From NCBI RefSeq assembly GCF_914767665.1, contig NC_059507.1, positions 4,960,001 through 5,024,000 of the forward strand: a stretch of 64,000 nt of DNA, read 5' to 3'. Positions 23,740 to 35,530 of the stretch are shown here, piece after piece. Below the pieces are notes generated by a model. It made no database searches. It was not told the origin of the DNA and saw only the letters and a program-made list of their open reading frames with translations. A program made the translations under genes and the position numbers. Every line of letters starts with the position of its first letter. Position 1 is the stretch's first letter. This DNA is from Harmonia axyridis. Its lineage: Eukaryota > Arthropoda > Insecta > Coleoptera > Coccinellidae.

Positions 23740-24650
23740 TTTTATTATCCAACATAGTTACCTTCGATGGCGATTCAGCGATTATAGCGATCTTCCAATT
23801 TTTCGATACCATTTTTGTAGTACGATTTGTCTTTTGCTTCAAAATAGGCCTCAGTTCCAGCGATTACTTCTTCATTGGCCGCTGAATTTCTTTCCAGCGA
23901 GCATTTATTTGAGGTCTGAGAACAGGAAAAAGTCGCTGGGGGTCAGATCTGGCGAATACGGTGGATGCAGAAGCAATTCGAAGCCCAATTCATGCAATTT
24001 TGCCATTGTTTTCATTGATTTGTGACACGGCGCATTGTCTTGATGAAACAGCACCTTTTTTTCGAATAGGGCCGTTTTTTAACGATTTTATCCTTTAAAC
24101 TATCCAATAATGCTATATAATAATCGCTGATGATGGTCTGGCCTTTTTGGAGGTAATCAATGAATATTATACCTAGCTCATCCCAGAATACTGATTTCAT
24201 AACCTTGCCAGTTGACTGTTGTGTTTTCCTCGATTTGGATTCGGTTCATCATGTTCAGTCCACTTAGCTGACTGACTCTGGAGAGAAATGATGGAGCCAT
24301 GTTTCATCCATTGTCACATATCGACGCAAAAATTCAGGTTATTGCACTTAAAAAGCTTCGAATACTGCTCAGAATCATTAACACGTTGTTGCTTTTGATC
24401 GATTGTGAGCTCACGCTGCACCCATTTTGCACACAGCTTTCTCATGTACAAATATTCGTGAACGATATGATGTACACGTTCAGATGATATCTTCACAATG
24501 TCTGCTATCTCGATCAACTTCACTTCACGGTCATTCAAAATTATTTTGTGAACTTTTTTGATTTTTTCGTCGGTGATAGCCTCTTTTGGGCGTCCACTGC
24601 GTTCGCCGTCTTCGGTGCTCATTTCACCACGTTTAAACTTAGCTTCGGAA
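23740..24650 (-). mobile_element. irritans-type (Himar-like) mariner, decayed, N terminus missing
   Basis: Minus-strand reading: KFKRGEMSTEDGERSGRPKE, TDEKIKKVHKIILNDREVKL, then ELTIDQKQQRVNDSEQ (24650-24370). Pieces of the catalytic region follow at 24200-24010 (FWDELGIIFIDYLQKGQTI), then SPDL with PPSDFF-like sequence, ending IEKLEDRYNR and an EGNYVG stop near 23748. Frameshifts separate the pieces. The first 40 or so residues are absent. Sister copies are at 25655 and 27960. Confidence 0.85.
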
Positions 24651-25349
24651 TTTAGCTAATTGAAGATCTTTGATTCTGAATTTTGACCACAGCACCCTCG
24701 AATGTGATCGGTTTTTATGGATCGAGATTAGATCCAAAACATATTGCAGTTTCATCTTTCCTCAAGGAGAATTGGCAGCATCAAGAAAATGATTAAAATT
24801 TTTCAGAACATTTCAGTTTACAGCTTATAATTTCTGAAATAATGGACTTATCTACACACGGAAAAGGAAACGGCGTTCAGGGTCTGCTGCAGACGAAGAA
24901 TAAGTTCCCACCAGATGCAAACGCAAGATAGTAATAGTTACCAAAAAGTGATGGGTATTACTGGCATTGTTAACTTCGACACCTGCACTTCTCTCGAATA
25001 ATGATATGCAAATTGAGAAGTCCCAAAGAAAGCAGAGTAAAACGTTAGAAAGAAAGGATCCTAAATCACTCATTCTCATATCGATGACGTATCTTGCCGA
25101 AAAAGGTAATTATAAGAACATAAAACCAGGTATAAAACGAACTGCATAACAGGAAAGGAAGTAGAAGAGGTAAGTCATCGGGCCAACAGTAGGTAGTTGT
25201 TAGGAGAGCCACCGTCACCTGTCCTATTGTAGTAGCGCAGGCACACCTGCTCCGCACAGAGGCGTAACATGGAACGAATCGAGGAAGAGTAAATTATATC
25301 TTTACTGTATAAAAGTAGATAGTATATGGCTTTATGTGAAATTTGGCCA
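24651..25349. other. nothing recognised
   Basis: Non-coding, with no shared repeats found apart from short A-rich runs. Confidence 0.35.
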
Positions 25350-25650
25350 CGTCATCAGAGAAACATTTGATATGTAAAAACTACACTATTACTAAAAGCG
25401 GAACGATACACGCTTGAACAACGCATTGGAATTGTTAAAATTTACTACAAAAATGCTGAACATTTTGCAGTCACAGTTCGCAGAACTAAAGCACATATTG
25501 ATATGGACGAAGTTTATTTCCAACAAAACGATGCTACCTACCACACAAGCAACGAAACAATCGCAATTTAGCAAGAAAAGATTCCTTGCTGTGTTATTTT
25601 CCAAAGAGGTAATCATAATTAATCAGCAAGATATTGTGATTTAATATCTT
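25350..25650 (+). mobile_element. second DD41D-like family, internally deleted copy 1
   Basis: The conceptual reading from about 25396 gives AERYTLEQRIGIVKIYYKNA. After a few residues it jumps to DMDEVYFQQNDATYHTSNET, the region of the second catalytic aspartate (replaced here by asparagine), and on to a decayed CDLISLDFF. The centre of the transposase, roughly 200 residues, is gone. The 5' segment (CATTTGATATGTAAAAACTA) recurs in decayed form near 34085 and 37995. Confidence 0.7.
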
Positions 25651-25654
25651 TAGA

Positions 25655-26470
25655 CTTTTTTCTTTGATATCAGTCCGGTTATTAGTTTAGAGATATTGTG
25701 CTGATAAAATATTGATTTTTGAAGGTAAAGAGTTTCCGGGGATTGGTATGCTAAGTTTAAACGTGGTGAAATGAGCACCGAAGACGGCGAACGCAGTAGA
25801 CGCCCAAAAGAGGCTGTCACCGACGAAAAAATCAAAAAAGTTCACAAAATAATTTTGAATGACCGTAAAATGAAGTTGATCGAGATAGCTGACATTGTGA
25901 AGATATCATCTGAACGTGTACATCATATGATTCACGAATATTTGTACATGAGAAGCTGTGTGCAAAATGGGTGCCGCGCGAGCTCACAATCGCTAAAAAG
26001 CAACAACGTATTAATGATTCTGAGCAGTGTTTGAAGCTGTTTAAGTGCAATAAACCTGAATTTTTGCGTCGATATGTGACAATGGATGAAACATGGCTCC
26101 ATCATTTCACTCCGGAAGCCAATCGACAGTCTGCTGAGTGGACTGCACACGATGAACCGAATCCAAAGCGAGGAAAGACACAACAGTCAGCTGGCAAGGT
26201 TATGGCATGAGTATTCTGGGATGCGCAAGGTATAATTTTCATTGATTACCTCCAAAAGGGCCAGATCATTAACAGCGATTATTATATAGCGTTATTGGAT
26301 TGTTCAAAATATGAAATCGTTAAAAAACGGCCTCATTTGAAGAAAAAAAAGATGCTCTTTTATCAAGACAATGCCCAAAAGGCAAAATTTCATGAATTGG
26401 GCTTCGAATTGCTTCTGCATCCACCGTATTCGCCAGATCTGGCCCCCGTCGACTTTTTCCTTGACTACCA
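25655..26470 (+). mobile_element. irritans-type mariner, 3' truncated
   Basis: The 5' part (GATAAAATATTGATTTTTGA) has an internal deletion compared with the copy at 27960. The coding pieces run MSTEDGERSRRPKEAVTDEK (25771), VTMDETWLHHFTPEANRQS (26075) with the first aspartate, and FYQDNAQKAKFHELGFELL (26358) with the second. It then reads SPDLAPVDFFL, where the third aspartate motif still ends VDFF. After about 26460 the sequence no longer matches the family. Several frameshifts. Confidence 0.85.
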
Positions 26471-27372
26471 AAGAAAATTCAACCGAATACCTAAAACAAA
26501 AATTTCATAGCAACAGATCCAACAAGGTTGTAACTCAGTTAGATAATCACTCAAATGTTGCCTAAATCCAGAAGGATCTTCTGCTAGAGCGCATGAATGG
26601 ATGAGTGCTCAAAGGAGCCTGGAGCCATACCAAATTTTTGTTTCAGGTTTATGCGTGAATCCAACAATGCAGTTTCACAAAATCGATATCTACAAGGAAA
26701 AATTGTAAATTCGCGGTACTTTTTTGACAGAATGTGTATTTCGGCACCTGTTAACGAAGTTTTAGAAAAAATATTCCACATTTTGTTTAAATTAAATCAG
26801 CTCAAATCAAAATTCATAAACTCATTACTATTTGCGTTGAAAACTAAATGATTCGATTCTCATTCCCCCATTCGATGTTACGCCCCTGTCCGACCCGTAG
26901 TCCTTTATCCTAAAGCCACTTTTATGGCTTATTTACCGCCGTGGTCTCAATATTTGGGCACGAGCCGGCTGCCAAGAAAAAGATAAATGGATTTCTACAC
27001 GTGAAGGACCACGTGGAGCAATTTCTACCTGGGTCCGTTTGGTGGTTGATTAATCAATTTTTGATGAGCCACAACCACACCTAATAACACAAGAAGTATC
27101 GAACAACACGGAATACGAAACAAATTGGACTGAACAACCGATAAAATTCGATAGGGGGCGCTAATCATTCACTAGCTGCTTCCATTCCTAATTGATTGCG
27201 AATTAGCACTGTCCATCATTTCATATAATGGTTTATTGAACGCCCAATAAACCATTCTCTGAACTGATCGCTTCATCAACCGTTACAATGACTGTATTTT
27301 TCGAGTTTCGAGCCAAAAATGGTCTCAAACCGTCTTACTGAAGACTAATCCCTCCTCAAATTCGATTAGGTT
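26471..27372. other. unique DNA with a less AT-rich block
   Basis: About 26860-27120 is CG-richer (TACGCCCCTGTCCGACCCGT) and appears single copy. No coding frame was recognised. It is a candidate conserved non-coding block, by inference. Confidence 0.35.
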
Positions 27373-27374
27373 TA

Positions 27375-27830
27375 CGCTCTATTAGTGATGACGTCACACA
27401 CCGCCATTTTAGTTCTCCTGTCAGTGTTCGGAATCCAAACAAACAAATTGTCATTCAAATTAGTACATTGTCGTTGAAGAAATTGGCTTATTTTGATAAA
27501 TAAAATCATTTGAGGAACCATTTTACTATTAATTGATAGACAGAAGGCACGAGATGAATGCCAGTAAGTTCGAACTTGAACTTCAACTAATAAACACGGT
27601 TTTTTCCAAAATCTGGGGAATGATACAGGATTCAAACTTACTGGAATTAACCTCGTTTCTTTTGTCTATCAATTAATACTGAAATCTTTCCTCAAATACT
27701 CTTATTTATGAAAATAAGCCAATTCCTTCAACGACACCGTACTAATTTGAATGACAATTTATTTGTTTGGATTCCGAACACTGACAGGAGAACCAAAAAT
27801 GGCGGTGTGTGACGTCACACTAATAGAGCG
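27375..27830. mobile_element. palindromic MITE, arms about 130-180 bp, TA-flanked
   Basis: The left arm begins CGCTCTATTAGTGATGACGT and the right arm ends with its near complement (GTGTGACGTCACACTAATAG, then AGCG). TA lies on both sides (27373-27374 and 27831-27832). The arms stay complementary far inwards (GTTCGGAATCCAAACAAACA against its partner, then TATTAATTGATAGACA). It is non-coding. Each arm carries the CRE octamer TGACGTCA. Confidence 0.85.
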
Positions 27831-27959
27831 TATTGATACGCAATGTTTTAATGGAATACAATCAGTATAAATAAATCTATGGGAGACGATATATTAGGCC
27901 AATTGAGAAGTCTCCGGTATGATGCACAGATGGCGTTGCTAGTATAAAATCCATATAAT

Positions 27960-28800
27960 TTTTTGGTTAGTACCAACCTTCAAACGATACGTGTCAAAAT
28001 TTGACAGCAGTCCGACCATTAGTTTGTGAGATATTGCGTTGTGAGTATTAATGAAAAACAAAATTCGTGTGCTGATAAAATATTGCTTTTTGAAGGTAAA
28101 AAATACAGTTGAAGCAAAATCTTGGCTTGATGAAGAGTTTCAGGGGTCTGCACCAGGAAAATAAGCCATCATTGATTGTATGCTAAGTTTAAACGTGGTG
28201 AAATGAGCACCGAAGACGGCGAAAGCAGTGGACGCCCAAAAGAGGCTGTCACCGACTAAAAAATCAAAAAAGTTCACAAAATAATTTTGAACGACCGTAA
28301 AGTGAAGTTGATCGAGATGGCAGACATTGTGAAGATATCATCTGAACGTGTACATCATATCATTCACGAATATTTGTACTTGAGAAAGCTGTGTGCAAAA
28401 TGGATGCCGCCCGAGCTCACAATCGATCAAAAGCAAAAACGAGTTAATGATTTTGAGCAGTGTTTGAAGCTGTTTAAGTGCAATAAACCTGAATTTTTGC
28501 GTCGATATTATGACAATGGATGAAACATGGCTCCATCATTTCACTCCAGAGTCCAATCGACAGTCAGCTGAGTGGACAGCACACGATAAACCGAATCCAA
28601 AGCGAGGAAAAATTCGACAGTCAGCTGGCAAGGATATGGCAGCAGTATTCTGAGATGAGCAACATATAATATTCATTGATTACCTCCAAAAGGGACAGAC
28701 CATCAACAGCGATTATTTTATAGCGTTATTGGATCGTTCAAAGGATGAAATCGTTAAAAAACGGTCCCATTTGATGGAAGAAATGGTGCTATTTCATTTC
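27960..28800 (+). mobile_element. irritans-type mariner, 3' truncated
   Basis: The 5' untranslated region (TTGACAGCAGTCCGACCATT) and a decayed N terminus (LLFEGKKYS...SKILA) precede KFKRGEMSTEDGESSGRPKE and the open frame 28287-28523. That frame continues to FLRRYYDNG, where an extra base near 28510 shifts the frame before the first catalytic aspartate (TMDETWLHHFTPE). The match ends near 28800, inside the region before the second aspartate, where an unrelated repeat begins. Confidence 0.85.
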
Positions 28801-28912
28801 AGCAAAGTAGATTGATTGCCTTGGCTGAATTCCTAGCCTCGCTTCGCTCTGCTATGAACTAACATAGCAGTCAATTTACTACATAGTAAAACAAATAACT
28901 ATAAGAATTATA
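28801..28912. repeat. small palindromic repeat, core shared with 46140-46330 and 46531-46640
   Basis: AGCAAAGTAGATTGATTGCC, further in CATAGCAGTCAATTTACTAC, and the tail TAGTAAAACAAATAACTATA recur in the two palindromes near 46.2 and 46.6 kb. It directly abuts the truncated mariner. Confidence 0.65.
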
Positions 28913-29479
28913 ATAAAAGTATAGAATGCATTGATATCCCCGATTTTGAAATTGTGTGAACCACCTTGAAACTCTTTAACTATTTCTCACCTCTAAAGGT
29001 GAACCGAAACTAAATTAAGACCAATAATAAATAATGATCTGCTATACAAATGAAAGTTTTCGTCATTGCATTTTGTAATATGCATAAATCATCATATTGC
29101 TTCAAAAAGGACTATTATATGGACTTGACAATTTTTGTTTTCGTTTTATTGCTCTACTGTAAAATTGGGTACCTATTCTAGTTTAGGATTTTCTTCTAAT
29201 CCTACCCCGTTTTATGATCGTGACTGTCAAATTGGTGCCAACATTTATTCTTGAACTTGACATCGACTGTCAAAATCCCATAACCGTTGAAAAATTACCT
29301 GACTAACGTTTACTGTCAGATTATAATATGGGGCTCGTAGAAAATCGTACCTCCCCTATAATATTCCTATTTTTTTCATTTTCAATTTTTGTTCAAGGAT
29401 TATTCCAATGTTTTGTCAGTTATTCTGCTTTTCGCTACAAAGACAAATACAAAAAATTAAAGATCATAAAGATCAGAAC
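28913..29479. other. AT-rich stretch, nothing recognised
   Basis: No coding similarity or repeat partner was seen. Confidence 0.35.
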
Positions 29480-29670
29480 AGACCTACATTGGTTTCTAAT
29501 GGTGTCTTCGAAAGATGAACAGTTTTTTCGTACCCTGTCCGAAAGGTGGGAAAAAGTAGTGGTCAGCGATGGACAATACTTTGAATTATAAATGTATAAC
29601 CAGTTTTTTACAATAAAGTCTCGAATTTCGGAAAAAAACGCCGAAAGTAAATTTGTACGCCCATATATAT
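29480..29670 (+). mobile_element. Mos1-like mariner 3' end fragment
   Basis: The C-terminal residues MVSSKDEQFFRTLSERWEKV, then VVSDGQYFEL, are followed by a stop and the same 3' trailer as at 15470-15560 (TATAACCAGTTTTTTACAAT). It ends near GTAAATTTGTACGCCCATA, the decayed terminal repeat. Everything upstream is missing. Confidence 0.8.
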
Positions 29671-31238
29671 ATAGATGTGGAAATATTATCGCGGAGACAA
29701 CTATTTCTAGTCAATTGATCTCCCTCTCTTTATTTCTTTTTTATTTCAGTCACCTGTGGGTAAAATCGAGTTTATTGCTGCAACTCGATTCTTTGCACTG
29801 TGACAAATCAAATAGTACTGTAACAAACTTAGATGCAATGTGTTCTTGATGGCTTTTTTCATTGATTTTCCTATGCGAGAAGATGATACATATGAATATT
29901 AGATTCGTCTTGGAAATTTTCTTTTCAATCCATGAACGCACTTGTGAAATAAATTTGCTTCCAATGGAGTTCATAACTTAAGATTAGTGAGTTGAATTAC
30001 ACATAATACTGTTAAATTGGTATGGTTAGACGATCTCCGAAACCAGAATTTTTGCCTGGTCGGGGTTTGAACTACATCCACTCATAGAAGTGAGGTATAG
30101 AAATCCAGTGTCTTTCCATCTAGTCTAGAACATAGTGACGTTTCAAGTGCGTAGATCACGTCCAGGAGAATTGGCAGCTGCGAGAATATTAACAATTTTT
30201 TTTATTGCAGATTATTACCTATAATTTATGGAATAAAGGAATAATCGCCCAACTGCAAACATTCTCGTGATTTACGTAATCGAATGAATAAAATAAACTG
30301 TACAATATTCCCATGAACGAACCCCTCAAATAAAAACGTTTTACAATTATCGAGCTTCTATGTAGATTCTATTATAGCTAGACCAACCATATGTTATTCA
30401 ACAAGAAAACCATTGTAGCACTTGAATGACTATGTCACTTAGATATTAATTTATGTATGTGAGATCTGTAGAAATCTTCGTTATTGGAACCAAGGGATCA
30501 TAGGAAAACAACTCAACTTTTGCGTCTTCCATACATTATAAATTTAGAAGGAAACATAAACAGGTAATAATATCTTGGCGAAATGTCAAATTCCGATATC
30601 AAGGATGCAATCAACGTTCAATTCTTTTTGCGTGCTAATTCCAGCTGACTATCATTTCAGTTTAATTTATGTTGATTTTTTAATTTTCTGCAGAGAGATT
30701 GCGTTAGAGTCAATGATGAATAATCAATTTTGTAACCGATAACTCTGAAATGGAATAAGCTGATAACATGATAACTCCTGAACAAAAACGAATAATGTTC
30801 AAAATGAGTTCAGCTATCATCTGTCAGAGATTATGATCAAGATTCTAGAAACCGCGCAATTTCGGTTAAAAATTCAACCTAAGACAACTACCCGAAATTG
30901 ATTCCTCGCTTATCACTTGGTGAAATATAATTTCAATATTGTTAAAAAAAAACAATTGGCTATACGTTGCACAATTTTGATAAAAATATATTATTCTCTG
31001 CTCAGGACGTGATTTATTGAAATATCGAAAAGTAAATAGAAATGAACAGATCTTCAAAGGTGCAAATTGGTGGATGCGCCGGGTCATTGAAATTATGCAA
31101 TATAAAATATTGCTAGAATGTAACTGCCTTGATGTCAGGAGCTTTCGAGCGTCCGCTCATTCGAGTGATATTGCTCCCTTAGAGACTTCAATACTGCGAA
31201 TATGCTGGTGTAACAGCAATGATTCACTGCGTATTATA
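29671..31238. other. AT-rich unique DNA, nothing recognised
   Basis: No open frame above chance length, no inverted repeat and no shared family was seen. Confidence 0.4.
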
Positions 31239-31874
31239 ACGGGTGTTTTTTTTCGAGGTATATAACTTTAAGATGGCATTACTGTTCAAGATGGCGACCG
31301 ATTTAACAGCTGTCAAGTGATTTATTCTCAGTTTGGTTTGGCAATTCATCATGAATAGACTCACGCCTGAACAACGCTTGCAAATAGTGTAATTTTATTT
31401 CGAAAATAATGGTTCTGTGCGGAATACGTATCGCGCACTACGTCCATTTCATTTTGTTGAGCGATGAAGCGCACCTCTGGTTGAATGGCTACGTCAACAA
31501 ACAAAACTGCCGCATTTGGAGTGAAGCTAATCCTCAAGTGTATGTCGAAACACCGTTACATCCAGAAAAACTGACTGGAGCTATGTAAAGTCATTGGTCT
31601 ATGCGGATAAGCCACAAACCCTTGACCATTTGGAAGACAACATTCGCCGTGTTATTGCCGATATACGGCCACAAATGTTGGAAAAAGTAATCGAAAATTG
31701 GACGTCCAGATTGGACTACATCCGAGCCAGCCGTGGCGGTCATATGCCAGAAATCATATTTAAAATGTAATGCCACAAGATTATCTTGCGGATAAATAAA
31801 ATTCATATCAATCGAATAATCCATCGTTGTTTTATTGCAATTTAAAGTTCTATTGCTCTAAAAAAAACACCCTT
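31239..31874 (+). mobile_element. DD41D mariner-like element, copy D (double deletion, class 1 junction)
   Basis: The 5' end ACGGGTGTTTTTTT follows TA at 31237-31238. The 3' end CACCCTT is followed by CA, so the right target base has mutated. It carries the class 1 junction at 31441-31465. A second deletion near 31576 joins the CCAGAAAAACTGACTG region straight to GAGCTATGTAAAGTCATTGG and removes the second and third catalytic aspartates. It is therefore a 636-bp remnant with both ends intact. Confidence 0.9.
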
Positions 31875-32614
31875 CACTTTTAAAAATATAGAGAGTTCGA
31901 ATAATTCTCTTATCAGGTTTTTTCTGTTATCTTGGAAACGGACGGAGAGAATTGAATTCAACCACAAATGATAGAGAGACCTGTTCGGGCAACTACCGCA
32001 CAAAAAACTTCTGTGGTGAGAGCCGATAAGAGTGGAGAAAAACCGAAACAGTGTCATTCCTCTCTACCTCATCAAATGGGGAAATTTCCAATCTCGGTAA
32101 ATTCCCTGACATTAATACTGGTTTATATGGAAGTTGGGAAGGTGAAATACCAACTTTTCGGTTTCTCGAAGAAATAATATTAGCCAGGTAAAGCGGAAAG
32201 CCGAACAAGCACCCTACATTTTAAATAACCTGAAGGCATCAGTCAATATACGAGGATCCTTGTTGTTTACATGAGAGAGAAGATTTCTTGTAATATTATA
32301 TAAAGTTGAGTAATTTTATGTGCGAAAGCCATGGAATAGGTATCCCTAATTCTGAATGAGGAAAAGCTTTTCAACATATTTGTCGGAAAGAACATCAGTT
32401 TTGCTTGTATCATGATATAAGGGGTTTTCGACTAAGACGTCTCATTTCGTTATTAAAAAAAAAAACGATTATTTTAAGAGGAATCAATCAGAAGGCAATT
32501 CCAACACTCATAAAATGAGCTGGAAAGGCAGCTTTGGGGCTGTAATAAAACCATCTGGCTTCAAAATTTACGATTGAGAAGATAATTTTTGGCAATACTT
32601 TTTTGTGGATAGTA
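31875..32614. other. nothing recognised
   Basis: AT-rich DNA between two element copies. Confidence 0.35.
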
Positions 32615-33552
32615 ACGGGTGTTTTTTTTCGAGGTGTATAACTTTAAGTTGGCATTACTGTTCAAGATGGCGACCGATTTAACAGCTGTCAAGTGATTTA
32701 TTCTCAGTTTGGTTTGGCAATTCCTCATGAATAGACTCACGCCTGAACAACGCTTGCAAATAGTGCAATTTTATTTCGAAAATAATGGTTCTGTGCGGAA
32801 ACGTATCGCGCACTACGTCCATTTTATTTTGTTTAGCGATGAAGCGCACTTCTGGTTGAATGGCTACGTCAACAAACAAAACTGCCGCATTTGGAGTGAA
32901 GCTAATCCTCAAGTGTATTTCGAAACACCGTTACATCCAGAAAAACTGACTGTTTGGTGCGCTTTATGGGCTACTGGAATCATTGATCCGTACTTCTTCA
33001 AAAACGATGATGGCCAGAACGTTACAGTCAATAGTGATCGGTATAGAGCCATGATTACTAACTTTTTCATTCCTGAATTGAACAACCATGATGTCCAGGA
33101 GCTGTGGTTCCAACAAGACGGCGCAACATGTCACACAGCTCGTGCCACAATCGATTTATTGAAAGACACGTTTGGTGACCGCCTAATTTCCCGTTTTGGA
33201 CCTGCGAATTGGCCTCCAAGATATTGTGATTTAACACCGCTAGACTACTTTCTGTCGGGCTATGTAAAGTCATTGGTCTATGCGGATAAGCCACAAACCC
33301 TTGACCATTTGGAAGACAACATTCGTCGTGTTATTGCCGATATACGGCCACAAATGTTGGAAAAAGTCATCGAAAATTGGACGTCCAGATTGGACTACAT
33401 CCGAGCCAGCCGTGGCGGTCATATGCCAGAAATCATATTTAAAATGTAATGCCACAAGATTATCTTGCAGATAAATAAAATTCATGTCAATCGAATAATC
33501 CATCGTTGTTTTATTGCAATTTAAAGTTCTATGGCTCTAAAAAAACACCCTT
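32615..33552 (+). mobile_element. DD41D mariner-like element, copy E (class 1 junction), best preserved
   Basis: TA flanks both ends (32613-32614 and 33553-33554) and both terminal repeats are present (ACGGGTGTTTTTTT / AAAAAACACCCTT). The element is 938 bp. It carries the class 1 internal deletion but, through a one-base deletion just upstream (CGGAAACG where sisters read CGGAATACG), has one uninterrupted reading frame across the junction. Confidence 0.93.
32727..33449 (+). CDS. internally deleted DD41D transposase with intact catalytic core
   Basis: The ATG at 32727 is the family's usual start (MNRLTPEQRLQIVQFYFENN). The frame runs without a stop for 240 codons. About 22 N-terminal residues of the first DNA-binding helix region join, through a short novel stretch (RKRIAHYVHFIL), to the catalytic domain. 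The catalytic aspartates are present: FSDEAHF (about residue 40), FQQDGATCH (about 133) and TPLDYF, with 41 residues between the second and third. From memory of the family, about 120-130 residues covering the paired helix-turn-helix region are missing. It could be expressed as a truncated protein, but specific DNA binding is unlikely. Being open may be chance after a recent insertion. Confidence 0.7.
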   Translation: MNRLTPEQRLQIVQFYFENNGSVRKRIAHYVHFILFSDEAHFWLNGYVNKQNCRIWSEANPQVYFETPLHPEKLTVWCALWATGIIDPYFFKNDDGQNVTVNSDRYRAMITNFFIPELNNHDVQELWFQQDGATCHTARATIDLLKDTFGDRLISRFGPANWPPRYCDLTPLDYFLSGYVKSLVYADKPQTLDHLEDNIRRVIADIRPQMLEKVIENWTSRLDYIRASRGGHMPEIIFKM

Positions 33553-34267
33553 TATTTCAGTTCAATATCCTATCGTCTAATCATTATCAATCGTTCGATG
33601 TTCAGCACAACCAAAGATTCTTCAAAATCACAGATTTTTATCCCTGTTTTTTTTTTCAGTGCTAGCACACCGAATAAATTCGTAATCAATAACACCTATC
33701 CTTGTATAATTAGTGAAACAATGACCGCAGAGAGTTCGCTGACAGTGATTTCGTGTTTCCGTTGACGTGAGTCAAAACAATCAAATGTTTATCAGCTTTT
33801 TTTTTCCGTTCAACTATAAAGCTGACTAGGTGCTCGTATTCTGTGGAACGAGCATTCATCATGATGTGAAATGCATTTATAGCTGACGCCTACACCGTCG
33901 TCTATTCGGAGTTAATTCGGAAGTACATATTTATTTTTCTGGCAACCTTCATTTGGGTCACAATCTAGTCTAGCTACAGTGGCGCCTCTTCAGGGACGAC
34001 AACGCGTCGTGCTTGCAGCGGATCTTCAACAAGTGTGTGACAGTTGCCAAACTTGCTTCAATTCGCATGTCACTTTTAAAGCTGTTATTTTTCGATATTT
34101 GACAAGTAGAAACTACACCATTAGTCCAACCGTCGAAACCGTGTGCGTCGCTCTAGAACAACTGAGAGTGTTGGTTGTTGAAGCCCAAAGTGCCGAAAAC
34201 CCAGGTTTGTCGATTACTCGCTGATCTTGGGAATTAGGATTTTTTATGGCCGGAATTGGAAGATATA
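33553..34267. other. mostly unrecognised; decayed DD41D-family-2 5' segment near 34070-34120
   Basis: CGATATTTGACAAGTAGAAA, followed by CTACACCATTAG (about 34090-34122), resembles the 5' untranslated region of the element at 25350. No other feature was recognised. Confidence 0.4.
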
Positions 34268-35119
34268 AAGGGTGTTTTTTTAGAGCTATAGAACTTTAAA
34301 TTGCAATAAAACAACGATGGATTATTCTATTGACATGAATTTTATTTATCCGCAAGATAATATTGTGGTATTACATTTCAAATATGATTTCTGGCATATG
34401 ACCGCCGCGGCTGGCTCGGATGTAGTCCAATCTGGATGTTCAATTTTCGATGACTTTCTCCAACATTTTCGGCCGTATATCGGCAATAACACGGCGAATG
34501 TTGTCTTCCAAATGGTCAAAGGTTTGTGGCTTATCCGCATAGACCAATGACTTTACATAGCCCCACAGAAAATAGTCTAGCGGTGTTAAATCACAAGATC
34601 TTGGAGGCCAATTCACAGGTCCAAAACGTGAAATTAGGCGGTCACCAAACGTGTCTTTCAATAAATCGATTGTGGCACGAGCTGTGTGACATGTTGCGCC
34701 GTCTTGTTGGAGCCACAGCTCCTGGACATCATGGTTGTTCAATTCAGGAATGAAAAAGTTAGTAATCATGGACCAATGATTCCACCAGCCCATAAAGCGC
34801 ACCAGTCAGTTTTTCTGGATGTAACGGTGTTTCGACATACACTTGAGGATTAGCTTCACTCCAAATGCGGCGGTTTTGTTTGTTGACGTAGCCATTCAAC
34901 CAGAAGTGCGCTTCATCGCTAAACGAAATTCGCTTATGAAAATCGGGAACAACGGCAATCTCATTTTGGGCCTATTTGCAAGCGTTGTTCAGGCGTGAGT
35001 CTATTCATGATGAATTGCCAAACCAAACTGAGAATAAATCACTTGACAGCTGTTAAATCGGTCGCCATCTTGAACAGTCAAGCCAACTTAAAGTTATATA
35101 CCTCGAAAAAAACACCCTT
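34268..35119 (-). mobile_element. DD41D mariner-like element, copy G (distinct junction, class 3)
   Basis: TA flanks both ends (34266-34267 and 35120-35121). The transposase is on the minus strand. Its internal deletion differs from all other copies: the N-terminal part stops earlier (after TTGCAAATAG, about 34975-34985). It keeps about 50 extra bases before the first catalytic aspartate, reading VVPDFHKRISFSDEAHFWLN. A second deletion near 34769 removes about 60 bp between the first and second aspartates. It arose from an independent deletion of a longer parent. Confidence 0.9.
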
Positions 35120-35120
35120 T

Positions 35121-35425
35121 AGATGCGGACGTAGTTCATTTGCAACAAAACGGCGCAACAAAATAAACGCCATTTCGCAAGAAAATTTTACTGGCTGTGT
35201 CATTTCTCGAAGAGGTGATCACAATTGGCCACCGAGATTTTCTGATTTGAGACCTTTAGAATTTTAGATGTATGCCAATATTCCACAGTAGATTCAATAT
35301 CTCAAAGATGGGATTCGTGAAGTAATCGAGGACATACAGCCGCAAATGTGCGAATTGATCATGAAATGAATATGGTGTTGCAACCATAGCCGTGTCGCCC
35401 ACTTGAATACCGTCATATTTACAAT
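35121..35425 (+). mobile_element. second DD41D-like family, 3' fragment
   Basis: The reading at 35180-35270 gives ISQENFTGCVISRRGDHNWP, then PRFSDLRPLEF. It continues with LKDGIREVIEDIQPQMCELI and a decayed RVAHLNTVIF ending. This is the C-terminal part of the family at 25350, with the third catalytic residue position occupied by glutamate (RPLEF). Stops interrupt it. Copy G sits immediately to its left, with its TA at 35120-35121. Confidence 0.75.
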
Positions 35426-35530
35426 GATATAATAGTATACATATTCTAAAACATGTTTATAATAGTATATTCTAAAACAAGTTGCAGGACGGGATCCTAT
35501 TTTAACACGAATGCGAAATTATTGTTGGCC

